A stretch of 64,000 bases of DNA from Chloroflexi bacterium TSY (GCA_019217005.1 JAHBNG010000053.1:1-64000); one strand, 5' to 3'. Numbered from the stretch's first letter, positions 9,071 to 18,712 are shown. The notes: generated from the letters alone by a model not told the origin. A program made the numbers and translations.

Positions 9071-9112
9071 AAATGTGATTAGGTGACTGTATTGTCTAAA
9101 CAATAGCGGGGG

Positions 9113-9138
9113 CTCATTGCTAAAGAGTCTGAAATGTG
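9113..9138 (+). repeat. Direct repeat A, upstream of HEAT gene
   Basis: CTCATTGCTAAAGAGTCTGA then AATGTG, repeated exactly at 9178-9203 (period 65 bases). Both copies are followed by YCGAGT. They may be a regulator site or a duplicated leader piece. Confidence 0.75.
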
Positions 9139-9177
9139 TCGAGTCTGAACAGGACGCCCCATGTCCGCATGGGGGAT

Positions 9178-9203
9178 CTCATTGCTAAAGAGTCTGAAAT
9201 GTG
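9178..9203 (+). repeat. Direct repeat B, upstream of HEAT gene
   Basis: Second exact copy of the 26-base unit, 45 bases before the ATG of the HEAT-repeat gene. Between the copies lies CCCCATGTCCGCATGGGG, a short palindrome at about 9157-9174. Confidence 0.75.
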
Positions 9204-9247
9204 CCGAGTATGTAAAAGACCGCCCGCTACCATAAGGATAGTGAAAC

Positions 9248-9979
9248 ATGTTATCTCTGGACGAGATGCGAAAATTGAGAAGCGCTTATCGATCACATGA
9301 AGCTCTCGCAGAGCAGGAAATCCTTGATGCGATTGGCAACCCAACACGCGAAGAGATCATCACGACCGCTCTGGAAGGATTGAAAAGTGAGGACCGCAAT
9401 GTCCGCGTTCTGATGTTGCGGGTGCTGAAAGGCCAATCGGGTGAACAAGCCATGCAGGGGATCTTGATCGGATTGGGAGACACAAAACGGCGGGTGAAGG
9501 AAGTGGCACTCAAAAGCTGTCAACCATTTCTGCACTATCCAGAGATAACGGCTCGGTTGGAAGAAATGGTTGCCGATGAAGGTGAACACAAAAAGATTCG
9601 GGCGGCAGCTCTCCATACATTGACAGGACACGGTGTCGGAACCTTACTGGATGTATTGCCCAAAGTTGCAGCTGATGCCTTGGAGTCGCTGGCTCAGAAC
9701 GAACAGTTTCGAGAGAAAATCTTGTTCAACCTCTTGATGCTCGATCTGTCCGAACATGTGGAAACACTACTGAAGGAATTCGTGAAAAATGGCAGCAAAG
9801 CAGAGGCGGTTATGGCAACGCGGGCGCTTTGCGGTTATCGCGTCGTGCATATTGACGCATTTGCCCATGACAAGAAGATGCAAAAACAGATCATGCACAA
9901 TGGGGAATTGGCGGCTGGACGAGTTTTCTATTGGATAAAGCGTTCAGAATTCGATGCATTTATTCAAGAACAAGGTTAA
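9248..9979 (+). CDS. HEAT-repeat-like alpha-helical protein
   Basis: 243 residues made of alpha-helical pairs resembling HEAT/PBS-lyase repeats: EEIITTALEGLKSEDRNVRV, AMQGILIGLGDTKRRVKEVA, and KKIRAAALHTLTGHGVGTLL. No catalytic motif, signal peptide or membrane segment is visible, so it is likely a cytoplasmic scaffold or binding protein. The ribosome site AAGGATAG is 5-8 bases before the ATG. Together with the small sigma-like gene upstream it may form one regulatory locus, but nothing shows this directly. It converges on the S9 peptidase gene, with only 33 bases between the stops. Confidence 0.6.
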   Translation: MLSLDEMRKLRSAYRSHEALAEQEILDAIGNPTREEIITTALEGLKSEDRNVRVLMLRVLKGQSGEQAMQGILIGLGDTKRRVKEVALKSCQPFLHYPEITARLEEMVADEGEHKKIRAAALHTLTGHGVGTLLDVLPKVAADALESLAQNEQFREKILFNLLMLDLSEHVETLLKEFVKNGSKAEAVMATRALCGYRVVHIDAFAHDKKMQKQIMHNGELAAGRVFYWIKRSEFDAFIQEQG

Positions 9980-10012
9980 TCGGACTCATTGCGTGTTCTA
10001 GGTAAGTGCTCA

Positions 10013-12041
10013 TCAAGAACCTCCTTTTGCCAATATTCGCTGCGCAAAGCGAATCATCGTCTCCTGAAACTCAATGTATTGCTCGACCGAAGTGGTACCG
10101 TGTCCTGAATCAAACCAGATCACCTCAATCTCTTTCCCCAATTCCTTCATCTTTGTCTCGTACATCTCCAACTGACGGGCTGGTGTCCGACTGTCGTGGC
10201 GTCCTTGGAGTACCAGCAGCGGCGCTGCGACATTCTCTGCAAAGGTAATTGGGGAACTGGCAATATATCGCTCAGGGACCTCCTCTGGGGACCCGCCAAA
10301 GAGAACGCGGCAGAAACCCTTCATGGCATCGGACGAATCCTCATACATCACGGTCCAATCCACCAGCGCAACAACCGCCAACCCGCTGGCCCACAAGTCT
10401 GGACGCTTCCCCAAACCCCAACAGGTTAAGAATGCACCATAAGAGCCTCCATACAGAATGATCTGCTCCGGATGAGCGATTTTTTCGCGTACCAACCAAT
10501 CACGGGCAGCTACCATATCTTCCAACTCCCAATAACCGATGTTGCCCTCAATTTTGGGGTGGTTCATTTTAGGCGGACAATTAGGTTTACATTTTTGCAA
10601 AGAGAAAAGATGTTTATATTTTCTAATTTGAGCCATGCTCAGGCAGAAAATGACCTCATATAGATTTTTGTCTATGTATCAAAAGTGTAAACCTAATTCT
10701 GAACCACCCCTCAATTTTGGCGCGAAATTCCAAACCAAAGCCCACGGATCCCCGAAAATTGATCGTTAGATAAGCAAAACCGTGCTCCAACCAGGATTGA
10801 ATTGATGTCGAGTAACTATCGGTCATTGTGCCATGAGGACCGCCATGCATGTTCAAAATTGTGGGAAACGGCCCATCGCCTTCGGGCACGCCGAGCCATC
10901 CCTGAATCTCCTGTCCATCGCTGGATCTGTATGTAATCGACCGCATCGACCGCGCAGGTAGACTCTCTTCTGTTGCGAGCAAGGTACCAACTTGCTCGCC
11001 CATTTCTACATCGAGAGCAATCAACTGGGGTGGGTTACCTGCATTTTGCCAATTGGCCCAGATCCGCCCCTCGGGACCAAAGTAGGTAGCAGACTGACCG
11101 CAATGATACATCCCGCCGCTTCCGGATATGACACCGGGTGGATGATCCAGCCGCGTTACTTCTTCTGTTGCGAGTTCGTAGAGATAGAGTTGATGCTCAG
11201 CTAGATATGTCTGGCGCAACAGAATGTGTGTCCCGTCTGGTGACCAATCCAGCGGTTCGATCTCGCCTTCTAAGTAAGCCAAATGAAGCAAAGTTCGTTC
11301 ATCGGTTCGTGGATTCCAGATGACAGGTCGCTTCAAGCCGGCGTCATTGGTTGTTGTTGCCAAGAGGCGAAAATCACCGGTTAGCGGAGCAAAGGCAACC
11401 GGTTCTGTGTTGTGCTGGGCACCGTAGGAGAGTGAACCGACCAAGGCTCCCGTCTCTGTGTCCACGGCAAGGAGGCTGTAACGCCGCTTCTCACCCGCAG
11501 CCGATGTTTTGACAACCAGAATTTCCCCGCCAAAAGAGAGAATAGCCTCCCATGTTTCGGCTTTGTTCTGATAGAGCAAACGTGACGGGCTGGCTGCGCC
11601 ACTCTGATCGATATCAATGATAAAATATTGATAGCCATCGGGCATCACTGCATCAAACGCTATTTTGCTGCCATCCTGGCTGATGTCAAACCCGCGCAAT
11701 GTATAGTCAGGAAAATCTGGCGTCAGATCCTCGATGTCGCCGCCCCGATACGGAACACGGGCCAGATGTCCCAGTTCGCTGCCCTTGTGGTCACGCAAGA
11801 AATAGACATATCCTGCATCGGGGGCAAGCCATCCATCGCGAAATTCAACCAATTTGCGCAATTGCTTTGTTGACACGTCCCACGCGGACAGGTGGTGCGA
11901 TTCGGCATCTTTCACGATGGCCAGACCACGAGTTGGGTCTTGGGAGGCTAGCCGCGTTTTCATGATGGCAGAAGTATAGAAGCGGCGTTTCCAAATTGGC
12001 GCAGCGAATTCTGAGTCAGCGGGTTTTGGATGATTGGACAC
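10013..12041 (-). pseudogene. S9 family prolyl-oligopeptidase-like peptidase, split by a MITE
   Basis: The gene starts at 12041 and reads to 10711, then meets the MITE at 10556-10710, and resumes to 10013. The N-terminal ~400 residues are a beta-propeller-like region (LDWSPDGTHILLRQTYLAEH) leading into the alpha/beta hydrolase (TILNMHGGPHGTMTDSYSTS). The downstream piece holds the catalytic serine in ILYGGSYGAFL, Asp in QGRHDSRTP and His in FDSGHGTT. Removing the MITE and one 8-bp duplication restores FRAKIEGNIGYWELEDM without a gap, so the insertion is the only lesion I see. 163 extra bases shift the frame, so the catalytic part is lost. Expected role was cytoplasmic cleavage of oligopeptides. 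Confidence 0.9.
10556..10710 (-). mobile_element. MITE, 155 bp, copy 2 (inside S9 peptidase gene)
   Basis: Same element as at 3871 in the opposite orientation, flanked by the exact 8-bp duplication TCAATTTT (10548-10555 and 10711-10718). It shares two internal base differences with the copy at 18713, so these two form a subtype. Confidence 0.96.
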
Positions 12042-12376
12042 GGTCGATTTATTCTCCTATTTGGTGCACTCATTCACCGCAAGTGTGAATCAGGCTCATT
12101 TTCTCTCTAAAGATCATATCTGTTTTTACTCATTGATGGCAACACCTCGCCTGAATTATCAGATCAGTCTGGATAGGTTGCGTTATCTTACTAGCTCCTT
12201 ATGAGCCTGTCAAGAGGTATTGGAGCCACCCTTGGTTGCGGACTGCACCTAACATGTTGCGTAGTACGTGGTACCAGACGAGGAGCAGGTGTGGTGCGAG
12301 AGACGATTTGGGCGAGCGATACAATGGTGTTTCGTACTGATTGTCCCAGGCAGCAAAGCTTTTCGTTTGTGCCTCG

Positions 12377-12397
12377 GAACAAACAGGCTGTTTGTTC
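12377..12397. promoter_or_regulatory. Perfect 10+1+10 palindrome, possible operator
   Basis: GAACAAACAG, one G, then CTGTTTGTTC. A perfect symmetric site of operator-like size in a divergent intergenic region; the binding protein is unknown. It could also be a small hairpin. Confidence 0.4.
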
Positions 12398-12616
12398 TAC
12401 TATGGCGATAAGCAGCATCCAGCGCAACTAGATCGATTACAGGTATCACGCAACTCGCAACACGTCTCTTTTTCATAAAGAGAGCAGATATGCATACAGA
12501 TAAACGATTCACCATTCAAGCATGGTTGCCTTTTTTTGCATTTGATTGACTTTGCCCTAAACTGAGGACATACCTCACTTCAGAATCAACGAAATATTGA
12601 CTCATCTTTGAGTAAT

Positions 12617-12680
12617 GTGCAAACCTCCGTTTTCATGGATGGCAAAATGGTATGGTCGCACAATTTCGTCTGATGGGCAT
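12617..12680 (+). repeat. Interspersed repeat (TGCAAACCTCCGTTTTC type), copy 1
   Basis: Shares ACAAACCTCCGTTTTC-like start and CACAA-TTT-GTCTGATG end with 23861-23930. The apparent upstream start of the acyl-CoA synthetase gene falls in this repeat, which argues for the ATG at 12703 as the real start. Confidence 0.55.
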
Positions 12681-12702
12681 TCATCAATCGGGAGATAGGA
12701 CG

Positions 12703-14193
12703 ATGACCAACGATACCCCAGAACTCATTTCAATTGCCTCACGTATCTACACATGGGCGGCAAGACATCCGGAACGATCCGCCCTTGTTTTTGCTCCTGA
12801 AGCAGGTCCTCATAAAACGTTCTCTTGGCATACATTGGACACAGTCACCAATCGGTTTGCGCGTTTTCTAGCAGAGAAAGGTGTTGATGACCAGGGGCGA
12901 GTCGCAATCGGCCTCCGAAATTGCCCGGAACATATCCTCGTTTCGGTCGCGTCCTGGAAGTTGGGAGCAACGGTGATCCCCATTCGAAATGACACACCTC
13001 CTTATGAACGCGATCAGATTTTGGCCTTGGCCGAACCAACAGTTGTCGTCACCGACTGGACTGATATCGCTCACCCGACTTTGACCATTGACGATCTGGC
13101 CTTAGCAGATCGCTTTTCTGCCGATCCCTTGCCGGATAAGATCGCTCATCCCGGTAAAGCAATGGCCTCCGGTGGTTCAACGGGACGGCCTAAGCTGATC
13201 TTTGATACAACCCCTTTGGCTTGGGCCGAAGACCTACCTACTTTCTCACTCTTAAAGATGGATCCCGGCATGGTTCAATTGGTCTCTGGCGCACTCTATC
13301 ATGCGGCACCGTTTGCTTGGATGTATATGGGATTGGGGCGAGGTCAGACGCTGATTTTGACGGCTCGTTTTGAACCGGCGCAGGTGGCTGATCTCATTGA
13401 GCAATATCAAATCAACTACGCCTACATGGCTCCCATAATGATGAACCGTCTGGCCAGACTACCTGGCATTGAACAGCGTAATCTATCGAGCCTCGATTGC
13501 CTCATTCATATGGCCGCGCCCTGCCCAGCCTGGCTCAAACGAACCTGGATTGACCTGATCGGACCCGAGCACCTTTTTGAAGTCTATGCCTCGACAGAAG
13601 CCGGAATTGTGACCGGCATTTGGGGGGATGAGTGGTTGGCGCACCCCAATAGTGTTGGGAAAGCGATGCCCAATTATGAATTTAAGATCTTCGATGCCGA
13701 GGGCCAGGAGCAGCCGCCCAACGAAGTGGGTGAAATTTTTATACGAAGGCTGGATCAGGAGATGAGCTTTCACTATGTTGGCTCACCTCCGGCAAGAAAA
13801 GTAAATGGCTTTTCAACCATTGGCGATCTGGGCTGGATCGATGAGGAAGGATACCTCTACATTGCCGACCGTAGGGTCGATATGATCATCACTGGAGGCG
13901 CCAATGTCTTTCCAGCTGAGGTTGAGGCAGCACTGACAGAGCATCCAGAGATTAGCGACGTGGCTGTTATCGGTCTGCCGGATGACGAATGGGGAAAGCG
14001 GGTTCATGCCGTGCTCCAAGCGCGTAACACAACCTCGCCACCCTCAGTCTCCAACTTAGATGCCTATTGTCGAGAACGACTCATGGCCTACAAGGTACCC
14101 AAAACTTATGATTTTGTAGAACAATTGCCCCGCAACGCAGCGGGAAAAATCCGTCGCTCGGCGCTCGTTGCAGAACGAGAAGAGAAGGTCTAA
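12703..14193 (+). CDS. AMP-binding acyl-CoA synthetase/ligase
   Basis: 496 residues from the ATG at 12703, with GGGAGATAGG as ribosome site; the longer frame to 12652 runs into a repeat and is rejected. It is an ANL-superfamily enzyme that adenylates a carboxylic acid and transfers it to CoA. Seen: P-loop ASGGSTGRPKLI near residues 152-163, VYASTEAG (motif A5), GDLGWIDEEGYLYIADRRVD (A7/A8), and the catalytic lysine region RNAAGKIRRSAL at the C-terminus. The substrate cannot be read; related bacterial proteins act on fatty or aromatic acids or bile acids. No thioesterase or dehydrogenase gene is adjacent, so it appears to stand alone. Confidence 0.9.
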   Translation: MTNDTPELISIASRIYTWAARHPERSALVFAPEAGPHKTFSWHTLDTVTNRFARFLAEKGVDDQGRVAIGLRNCPEHILVSVASWKLGATVIPIRNDTPPYERDQILALAEPTVVVTDWTDIAHPTLTIDDLALADRFSADPLPDKIAHPGKAMASGGSTGRPKLIFDTTPLAWAEDLPTFSLLKMDPGMVQLVSGALYHAAPFAWMYMGLGRGQTLILTARFEPAQVADLIEQYQINYAYMAPIMMNRLARLPGIEQRNLSSLDCLIHMAAPCPAWLKRTWIDLIGPEHLFEVYASTEAGIVTGIWGDEWLAHPNSVGKAMPNYEFKIFDAEGQEQPPNEVGEIFIRRLDQEMSFHYVGSPPARKVNGFSTIGDLGWIDEEGYLYIADRRVDMIITGGANVFPAEVEAALTEHPEISDVAVIGLPDDEWGKRVHAVLQARNTTSPPSVSNLDAYCRERLMAYKVPKTYDFVEQLPRNAAGKIRRSALVAEREEKV

Positions 14194-14325
14194 GGCCGCT
14201 CATTTCCTTCATGGTCAATATGGCTCTTTTTATTAGGCGAATCCAGAAAAATAATGATCCATGAAGTGACACGACGTTTACGAAGATGAGCTAAGCCCTT
14301 CGTATTTCTTCGAGCTCTTCGCGGA

Positions 14326-14742
14326 TCATTTAAAATCTGGAATAGTCTTGAACGAGACAGCCAATCCACCACTGTCTTGAATCCGTTGTTCTCTTTTGGC
14401 GATATCAATCTTCTCTGGTCCAAACAGTAACCGACGCTTCCCTTTCCCTTCTCGACATTCCTCGACGTTTCTCGACGATCCTCGACGTTCACTAGCTCTT
14501 GAATCGACAAAGCCTCGCCATCCATCTTCTATCCTATAGACATCGCGCAGATTTTTCTTTCTGCGCTGTTCTGACTCCCCTTCCCAAAAGAGCTCCGCCA
14601 AATAATCACGGCTATGGGGACGATTTGTGGTTGCCAAAAAGTAGACAAGCGCCGTCGCCTTGCTGGATACAAAACCCGTCAAAGGTTTTTCGTCTTCCTG
14701 TACTGTTGGACTACCAATGAGATCGATCTGTAAGTGTGGCAT
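14326..14742 (-). pseudogene. BTAD/SARP-type transcriptional activator, N-terminal remnant
   Basis: From the ATG at 14742 the first ~70 residues (LQIDLIGSPTVQEDEKPLTG, ALVYFLATTNRPHSRDYLAE, EQRRKKNLRDV) match the DNA-binding N-terminus of large AfsR/SARP-BTAD activators of Chloroflexota and actinobacteria. After that the sequence becomes low-complexity and basic, without BTAD or NTPase domains, and ends at 139 residues; full members have 600-1100. The tail contains a 4 x 10-bp tandem repeat. I read this as a truncated gene whose rest was replaced by simple sequence. It might still make a short DNA-binding protein. Confidence 0.65.
14451..14490. repeat. 4 x 10-bp tandem repeat
   Basis: Units CTCGACATTC, CTCGACGTTT, CTCGACGATC and CTCGACGTTC follow each other without gaps. 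The period of 10 is not a multiple of three, so copy-number change would shift the frame of the BTAD remnant that contains it. Confidence 0.85.
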
Positions 14743-15443
14743 GAGCCAATTAGGTATTAGGATCTGAAATGGTTATAGACCGGAAAGGTATTAAACAGTA
14801 ACCGAAAATTCTAATGGTACCTGATAGGGGTACATTTGGAAGGTATGATAATTCTAGAGTATATGAATCAAGTATATCAGAGAGCGGACCGTAGGTAAAG
14901 TGCCTAATGTTTGTCAGGAAACCGTCAGGTTTGGGAGCGGATTGCTAGAATGCGATGCACAGATGAAAAAGGTAGGTGACACAGCAGGATTGTCGTTTGG
15001 CAAGGTACATTGGGAATTCCAGAAACCGCGGATGTACGTGTGTTCTATTTTCGAGGAATGGTTGTTGATGAGTGTGTACGGACCGAACATAAAGCGAAAG
15101 AGGGCGAGCGCATGCTGGATAAGAAGATCCTAGGCGTTGTAGCAAATTTAGTATTGGCCACACCTCTAACAGATACCCGATTTCATCGGCTTGAAGGCTA
15201 GAGAGCTTCTTCCTCCCTCCTGCTGAACTTCGAAGCGCATGTCGGCAAACCTGTGGAGCAAAATTTCTGTTGGCTTTACGAGAACAGCATTGGAGACACG
15301 ATTGGCGGACCGGTGCCGCCTATGGCAAGGTCTGGGCCGGCATCCCAGGGGGCGATGAGCACACCGAGTATGGTACAACGGGAAACGTCGTAGCAAAGAT
15401 ACGGTCACCCTTTATGAGACAATCTGAGTTGGCTTGTAAACAC
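14743..15443. other. Gene-free stretch, nothing recognised
   Basis: About 700 bases between the BTAD remnant and the aldehyde dehydrogenase stop. Short open frames on both strands show no recognisable domain or consistent ribosome site. The part 15200-15400 is more G+C-rich and could be an unrecognised gene remnant; I cannot support a call. Confidence 0.4.
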
Positions 15444-16871
15444 TTATCTACTGCGCAACACCATGAGACGAATTTCCATCATATCCTCCATTGCAAAACG
15501 GATGCCTTCGCGTCCCAACCCGCTCTCTTTCACACCGCCGTAAGGCATATGGTCGACTCGCCACGATGGAACGTCACCAATGATAACACCGCCAACCTCC
15601 AACGTGTCCCAGGCTTTGTGGGCTTTATAGATGTTTTGGGTAAAGATGCCAGCTTGCAAACCAAACTCGCTCTCGTTGATTTCGGCCAATGCCTGATCAA
15701 ACTCGCTAAATGTGGAGAGAACGGCCACTGGACCAAATGCCTCTTGGCAGACAACGGCTTCGGTCTTGGCCACATTTTCGAGCAGTGTTGCCTCCAACAG
15801 GGCACCGTCGCGCGTGCCGCCACAGAGCAATGTCGCGCCACCATCAACGGCCGATTGAATCCATCCTTCCAACCGGATCGCCTCTTTTTCCGAAATCATT
15901 GGTCCGATAAATATCTCTTCATCTTTGGGATTGCCCATTTTGAGAGCGTTTGTAGCTACGACCAGCTTCTCGCGGAATGTAGCATAGACGGTCTCGTGTA
16001 CAATGATGCGCTGCACACCCACACAGCTTTGTCCTGACTGATAAAATGCGCCGAAAATAATGCGATCCACTGCATCATCCAGGTCAGCATCTTCATCTAC
16101 AATGACGGCCGCATTGCCGCCCAATTCGAGTACCACCTTCTTCTTACCCGCTTTGGCCTTCAATGCCCATCCCACGGCGGGCGAACCGGTGAAGCTCAGC
16201 AACTTGAGTCGTTCATCGACCGTAAAGAGATCGGCCCCGTCGCGCCGACAGGGCAATACCGAAAAAGCACCCGGTGGCAGATCGGTCTCAGCGAGCACTT
16301 CGCCAATGATTAACGCACCGATGGGTGTTAGACTGGCCGGCTTGAGTACAAAGGGGGCACCAACGGCGAGAGCAGGCGCAACCTTATGAGCAGCCAAATT
16401 TAGGGGAAAGTTAAAGGGGCTGATAAACGAGCAGACACCAATCGGCACCCGCTTCCACATGCCGCTATAGCCTTTGGCCCGAGCACTAATATCCATAGGC
16501 ATGACTTCACCATAGATACGCACCGATTCTTCAGCAGCAATGCGAAAGGTATCGATAAGGCGAGACACTTCGCCGCGAGAATCGTTGATGGGTTTGCCTG
16601 CTTCGATACAGAGCGCCATGGCCAATTCGTCAAAGCGTTCGGTAAAGCGCACTACGCAGTGATTGAGCACGGCCTGTCGTTCATAAGCCGCCATCTCGCG
16701 CAATGGTTCTTGGGCCGCCACTGCCGCTGCAATCGCCCGGTCAATCGCAGCTGGATCAGCCATGGCAACGCGTGTTGCCTCCTCACCGCTGTATTTATCA
16801 TAGACGACCAGATCCTGATTGGGCGCTTCCGGTCGATTGGCAAGATAATATGGATAGGTTTGTGCAAGCAT
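15444..16871 (-). CDS. NAD(P)-dependent aldehyde dehydrogenase
   Basis: 475 residues, the standard ALDH length. Catalytic cysteine C283 in SGQSCVGVQR, general-base glutamate in VVLELGGNAAVIVD, cofactor-binding ISPFNFPLNLAAHKVAPALA, and conserved QEAFGPVAV and PYGGVKESGLGREG. It oxidises an aldehyde to the acid in the cytoplasm. It is 104 bases downstream of an acetolactate-synthase-type ThDP enzyme on the same strand, separated by a palindromic repeat. The pair could process an alpha-keto acid through an aldehyde to an acid, but this is inference from context. Substrate class (lactaldehyde, succinate semialdehyde, glyceraldehyde-3-P non-phosphorylating type) is open. Confidence 0.92.
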   Translation of the reverse strand: MLAQTYPYYLANRPEAPNQDLVVYDKYSGEEATRVAMADPAAIDRAIAAAVAAQEPLREMAAYERQAVLNHCVVRFTERFDELAMALCIEAGKPINDSRGEVSRLIDTFRIAAEESVRIYGEVMPMDISARAKGYSGMWKRVPIGVCSFISPFNFPLNLAAHKVAPALAVGAPFVLKPASLTPIGALIIGEVLAETDLPPGAFSVLPCRRDGADLFTVDERLKLLSFTGSPAVGWALKAKAGKKKVVLELGGNAAVIVDEDADLDDAVDRIIFGAFYQSGQSCVGVQRIIVHETVYATFREKLVVATNALKMGNPKDEEIFIGPMISEKEAIRLEGWIQSAVDGGATLLCGGTRDGALLEATLLENVAKTEAVVCQEAFGPVAVLSTFSEFDQALAEINESEFGLQAGIFTQNIYKAHKAWDTLEVGGVIIGDVPSWRVDHMPYGGVKESGLGREGIRFAMEDMMEIRLMVLRSR

Positions 16872-16896
16872 GGGCGAAACAATTCCTTTTCTTAAT

Positions 16897-16977
16897 GCCT
16901 ATGCGAAAAGTTCTGTGACGAGACCCTTTCACCAGAGAAACGGATTAGATACACAACCACTATTTGGATGGGTTCTT
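16897..16977 (+). repeat. 80-bp palindromic repeat, copy 3 (diverged)
   Basis: CGAAAAGTTCTGTGACGA at the left and ACAACCACTATTTGGATGGG at the right match the 80-bp family, with a different centre. It fills most of the space between the ThDP enzyme stop and the aldehyde dehydrogenase start. Confidence 0.65.
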
Positions 16978-18616
16978 ATACAAGTTGGCTGCGCTCTTTG
17001 ATCTCATGATTCAAGATCCGATCGTTCTCAGAATAATCCACAGGACATTCGATCAGATGGATCCCGTCGCTATTGAGACACTGTTCCATGAGAGGTACTA
17101 GCTCATCCGTCTGCTCCACTCGATAACCTGCCGCACCATAGCTTTCAGCATACTTCACAAAGTCAGGGTTTCCATAATCCAAGCCAAAGCTATTGAATCC
17201 CATACCCGCCTGCTTCCACTTGATCATACCATACGCGTTGTCATTGAGCAGAAGAATCACAAGATTGAGTCCCAAGCGGACAGCCGTCTCCAATTCTTGT
17301 GAGTTCATCATAAATCCGCCATCGCCACAAATTGCCATCACTTTCTGCTCGGGTGAAACCAGCGAAGCCGCCATGGCCGAAGGCAATCCTGCCCCCATTG
17401 TTGCCAGCGCATTGTCCAGCAAAACAGTGTTTGGCTCATGAGCTTTGTAGTTGCGCGCAAACCAGATCTTGTACATGCCATTATCCAGCGCAATGATCCC
17501 ATGTGAAGGCATGACTTTGCGGACATCGGCCACCAAACGTGCTGGATGTACGGGGAACCGCGGATCGTCTACACTTTCGGCAATGTGCGCTTCACATGCT
17601 TCCTTTACGTTCATAAAGAAAGAGAAGTCCCAGGCACCCTGAGGCAGGATGCGCTCCTTGATCTGCCAGACGCTATTGGCAATATCGCCAACAACTTCCA
17701 ATTGCGGAAAATAGACCGGATCAACTACTGCCGACGAGAAATTGATGTGGATGACCTGTACGCCATTCTGTTCCATAAAGAAAGGTGGCTTTTCCACGAC
17801 ATCGTGACCAACGTTGATGATCAGGTCCGCTGCTTCAATCGCCCGATGGATGAAGTCGCTTGCAGAGAGCGCGGCGTTGCCCAAAAACAGAGGGCTTCGT
17901 TCATCAACAACGCCCTTCCCCATTTGCGTGCTGATGAACGGAATGCCGGTTTTGTTGATAAACTGGTGCAACATGCGCGCCGTTGATTTGCGATTGGCAC
18001 CGGCACCAATTAGCAGCAATGGATGTTTAGATTTCTCTATCATATCGACAGCAAGCTTAATGGCTTTTTCTTCGGCGGTTGGGCGGCGCGTTGCAGATGC
18101 TGGAATCGGCAGTTGATCGGTCTCCTCAACTGCAATATCTTCAGGGAATTCTAGGTGCACGGCACCAGGACGTTCCTCTTTGGCTGTTCGAAATGCCTCA
18201 CGCACACGCGGTGGAATATTGTCTCCGCTGACAATCTGTTGCGTGTATTGTGTCAGCGGTCGCATCATGTCAACAACATCTACTATCTGGAACTGTCCCT
18301 GTTTACTGGTTTTGATCGGCTTTTGACCTGTAATCATCAGCATTGGCATGGCGCCCAACTGTGCATAGGCTGCCGCAGTCACAAAATTTGTTGCGCCCGG
18401 TCCCAACGTGGACAGACAAACACCCGGTTCGCCAGTGAGGCGCCCATAGGTAGCCGCCATAAAACCAGCAGCCTGCTCGTGACGAGTTAAAATCAATTTG
18501 ATGCTCGAGTCTTGTAGCGAGTTGAGCATATCCAAATTTTCTTCGCCAGGAATCCCGAAGATATACTCCACACCCTCCACTTCTAGAGTTTTAACAAATA
18601 AGTCAGATGCTTTCAT
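16976..18616 (-). CDS. Acetolactate-synthase-like thiamine-diphosphate enzyme
   Basis: 546 residues. N-terminal ThDP pyrimidine domain with the catalytic Glu in TRHEQAAGFMAATYGR (E47), central domain, and C-terminal ThDP diphosphate-binding motif beginning ICGDGGFMMNSQELETA (GDG, D432) and extending to LLNDN. The ending PVDYSENDRILNHEIKERSQ resembles catabolic AlsS-type enzymes more than the anabolic IlvB, and there is no FAD-site or regulatory subunit gene (ilvN) nearby. Expected reaction: decarboxylation of pyruvate or another 2-keto acid with carboligation. An aldehyde dehydrogenase follows on the same strand. Exact substrate uncertain. Confidence 0.9.
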   Translation of the reverse strand: MKASDLFVKTLEVEGVEYIFGIPGEENLDMLNSLQDSSIKLILTRHEQAAGFMAATYGRLTGEPGVCLSTLGPGATNFVTAAAYAQLGAMPMLMITGQKPIKTSKQGQFQIVDVVDMMRPLTQYTQQIVSGDNIPPRVREAFRTAKEERPGAVHLEFPEDIAVEETDQLPIPASATRRPTAEEKAIKLAVDMIEKSKHPLLLIGAGANRKSTARMLHQFINKTGIPFISTQMGKGVVDERSPLFLGNAALSASDFIHRAIEAADLIINVGHDVVEKPPFFMEQNGVQVIHINFSSAVVDPVYFPQLEVVGDIANSVWQIKERILPQGAWDFSFFMNVKEACEAHIAESVDDPRFPVHPARLVADVRKVMPSHGIIALDNGMYKIWFARNYKAHEPNTVLLDNALATMGAGLPSAMAASLVSPEQKVMAICGDGGFMMNSQELETAVRLGLNLVILLLNDNAYGMIKWKQAGMGFNSFGLDYGNPDFVKYAESYGAAGYRVEQTDELVPLMEQCLNSDGIHLIECPVDYSENDRILNHEIKERSQLV

Positions 18617-18712
18617 AAAAGATTTTCCTGTTTACGTTTATCGGATTTTGATGGAGGAGTTGCTTCGCCAATTGACAGTGCATCGAGCAACACAATTATT
18701 GATGCGGTATAG

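Larger units (their letters stand above)
12042..12702. other. Intergenic, divergent promoter region
   Basis: 661 bases between the minus-strand peptidase and the plus-strand acyl-CoA synthetase. No credible gene. It contains a 21-bp palindrome at 12377-12397 (GAACAAACAG, G, CTGTTTGTTC) that could be an operator, and a repeat at about 12617-12680 shared with 23861-23930. Confidence 0.55.

Noticed and set aside
12652..12702. Longer start of the acyl-CoA synthetase
   Set aside because: The extra residues lie in an interspersed repeat shared with 23861-23930, and the ATG at 12703 has a proper ribosome site.
14900..15201. Small plus-strand frames before the aldehyde dehydrogenase stop
   Set aside because: No family resemblance and no consistent start signals; listed only as an unresolved gene-free stretch.
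15270..16037. 255-residue open frame on the plus strand over the aldehyde dehydrogenase
   Set aside because: It is antisense to a clear aldehyde dehydrogenase and shows no domain; it is a shadow of the coding strand.
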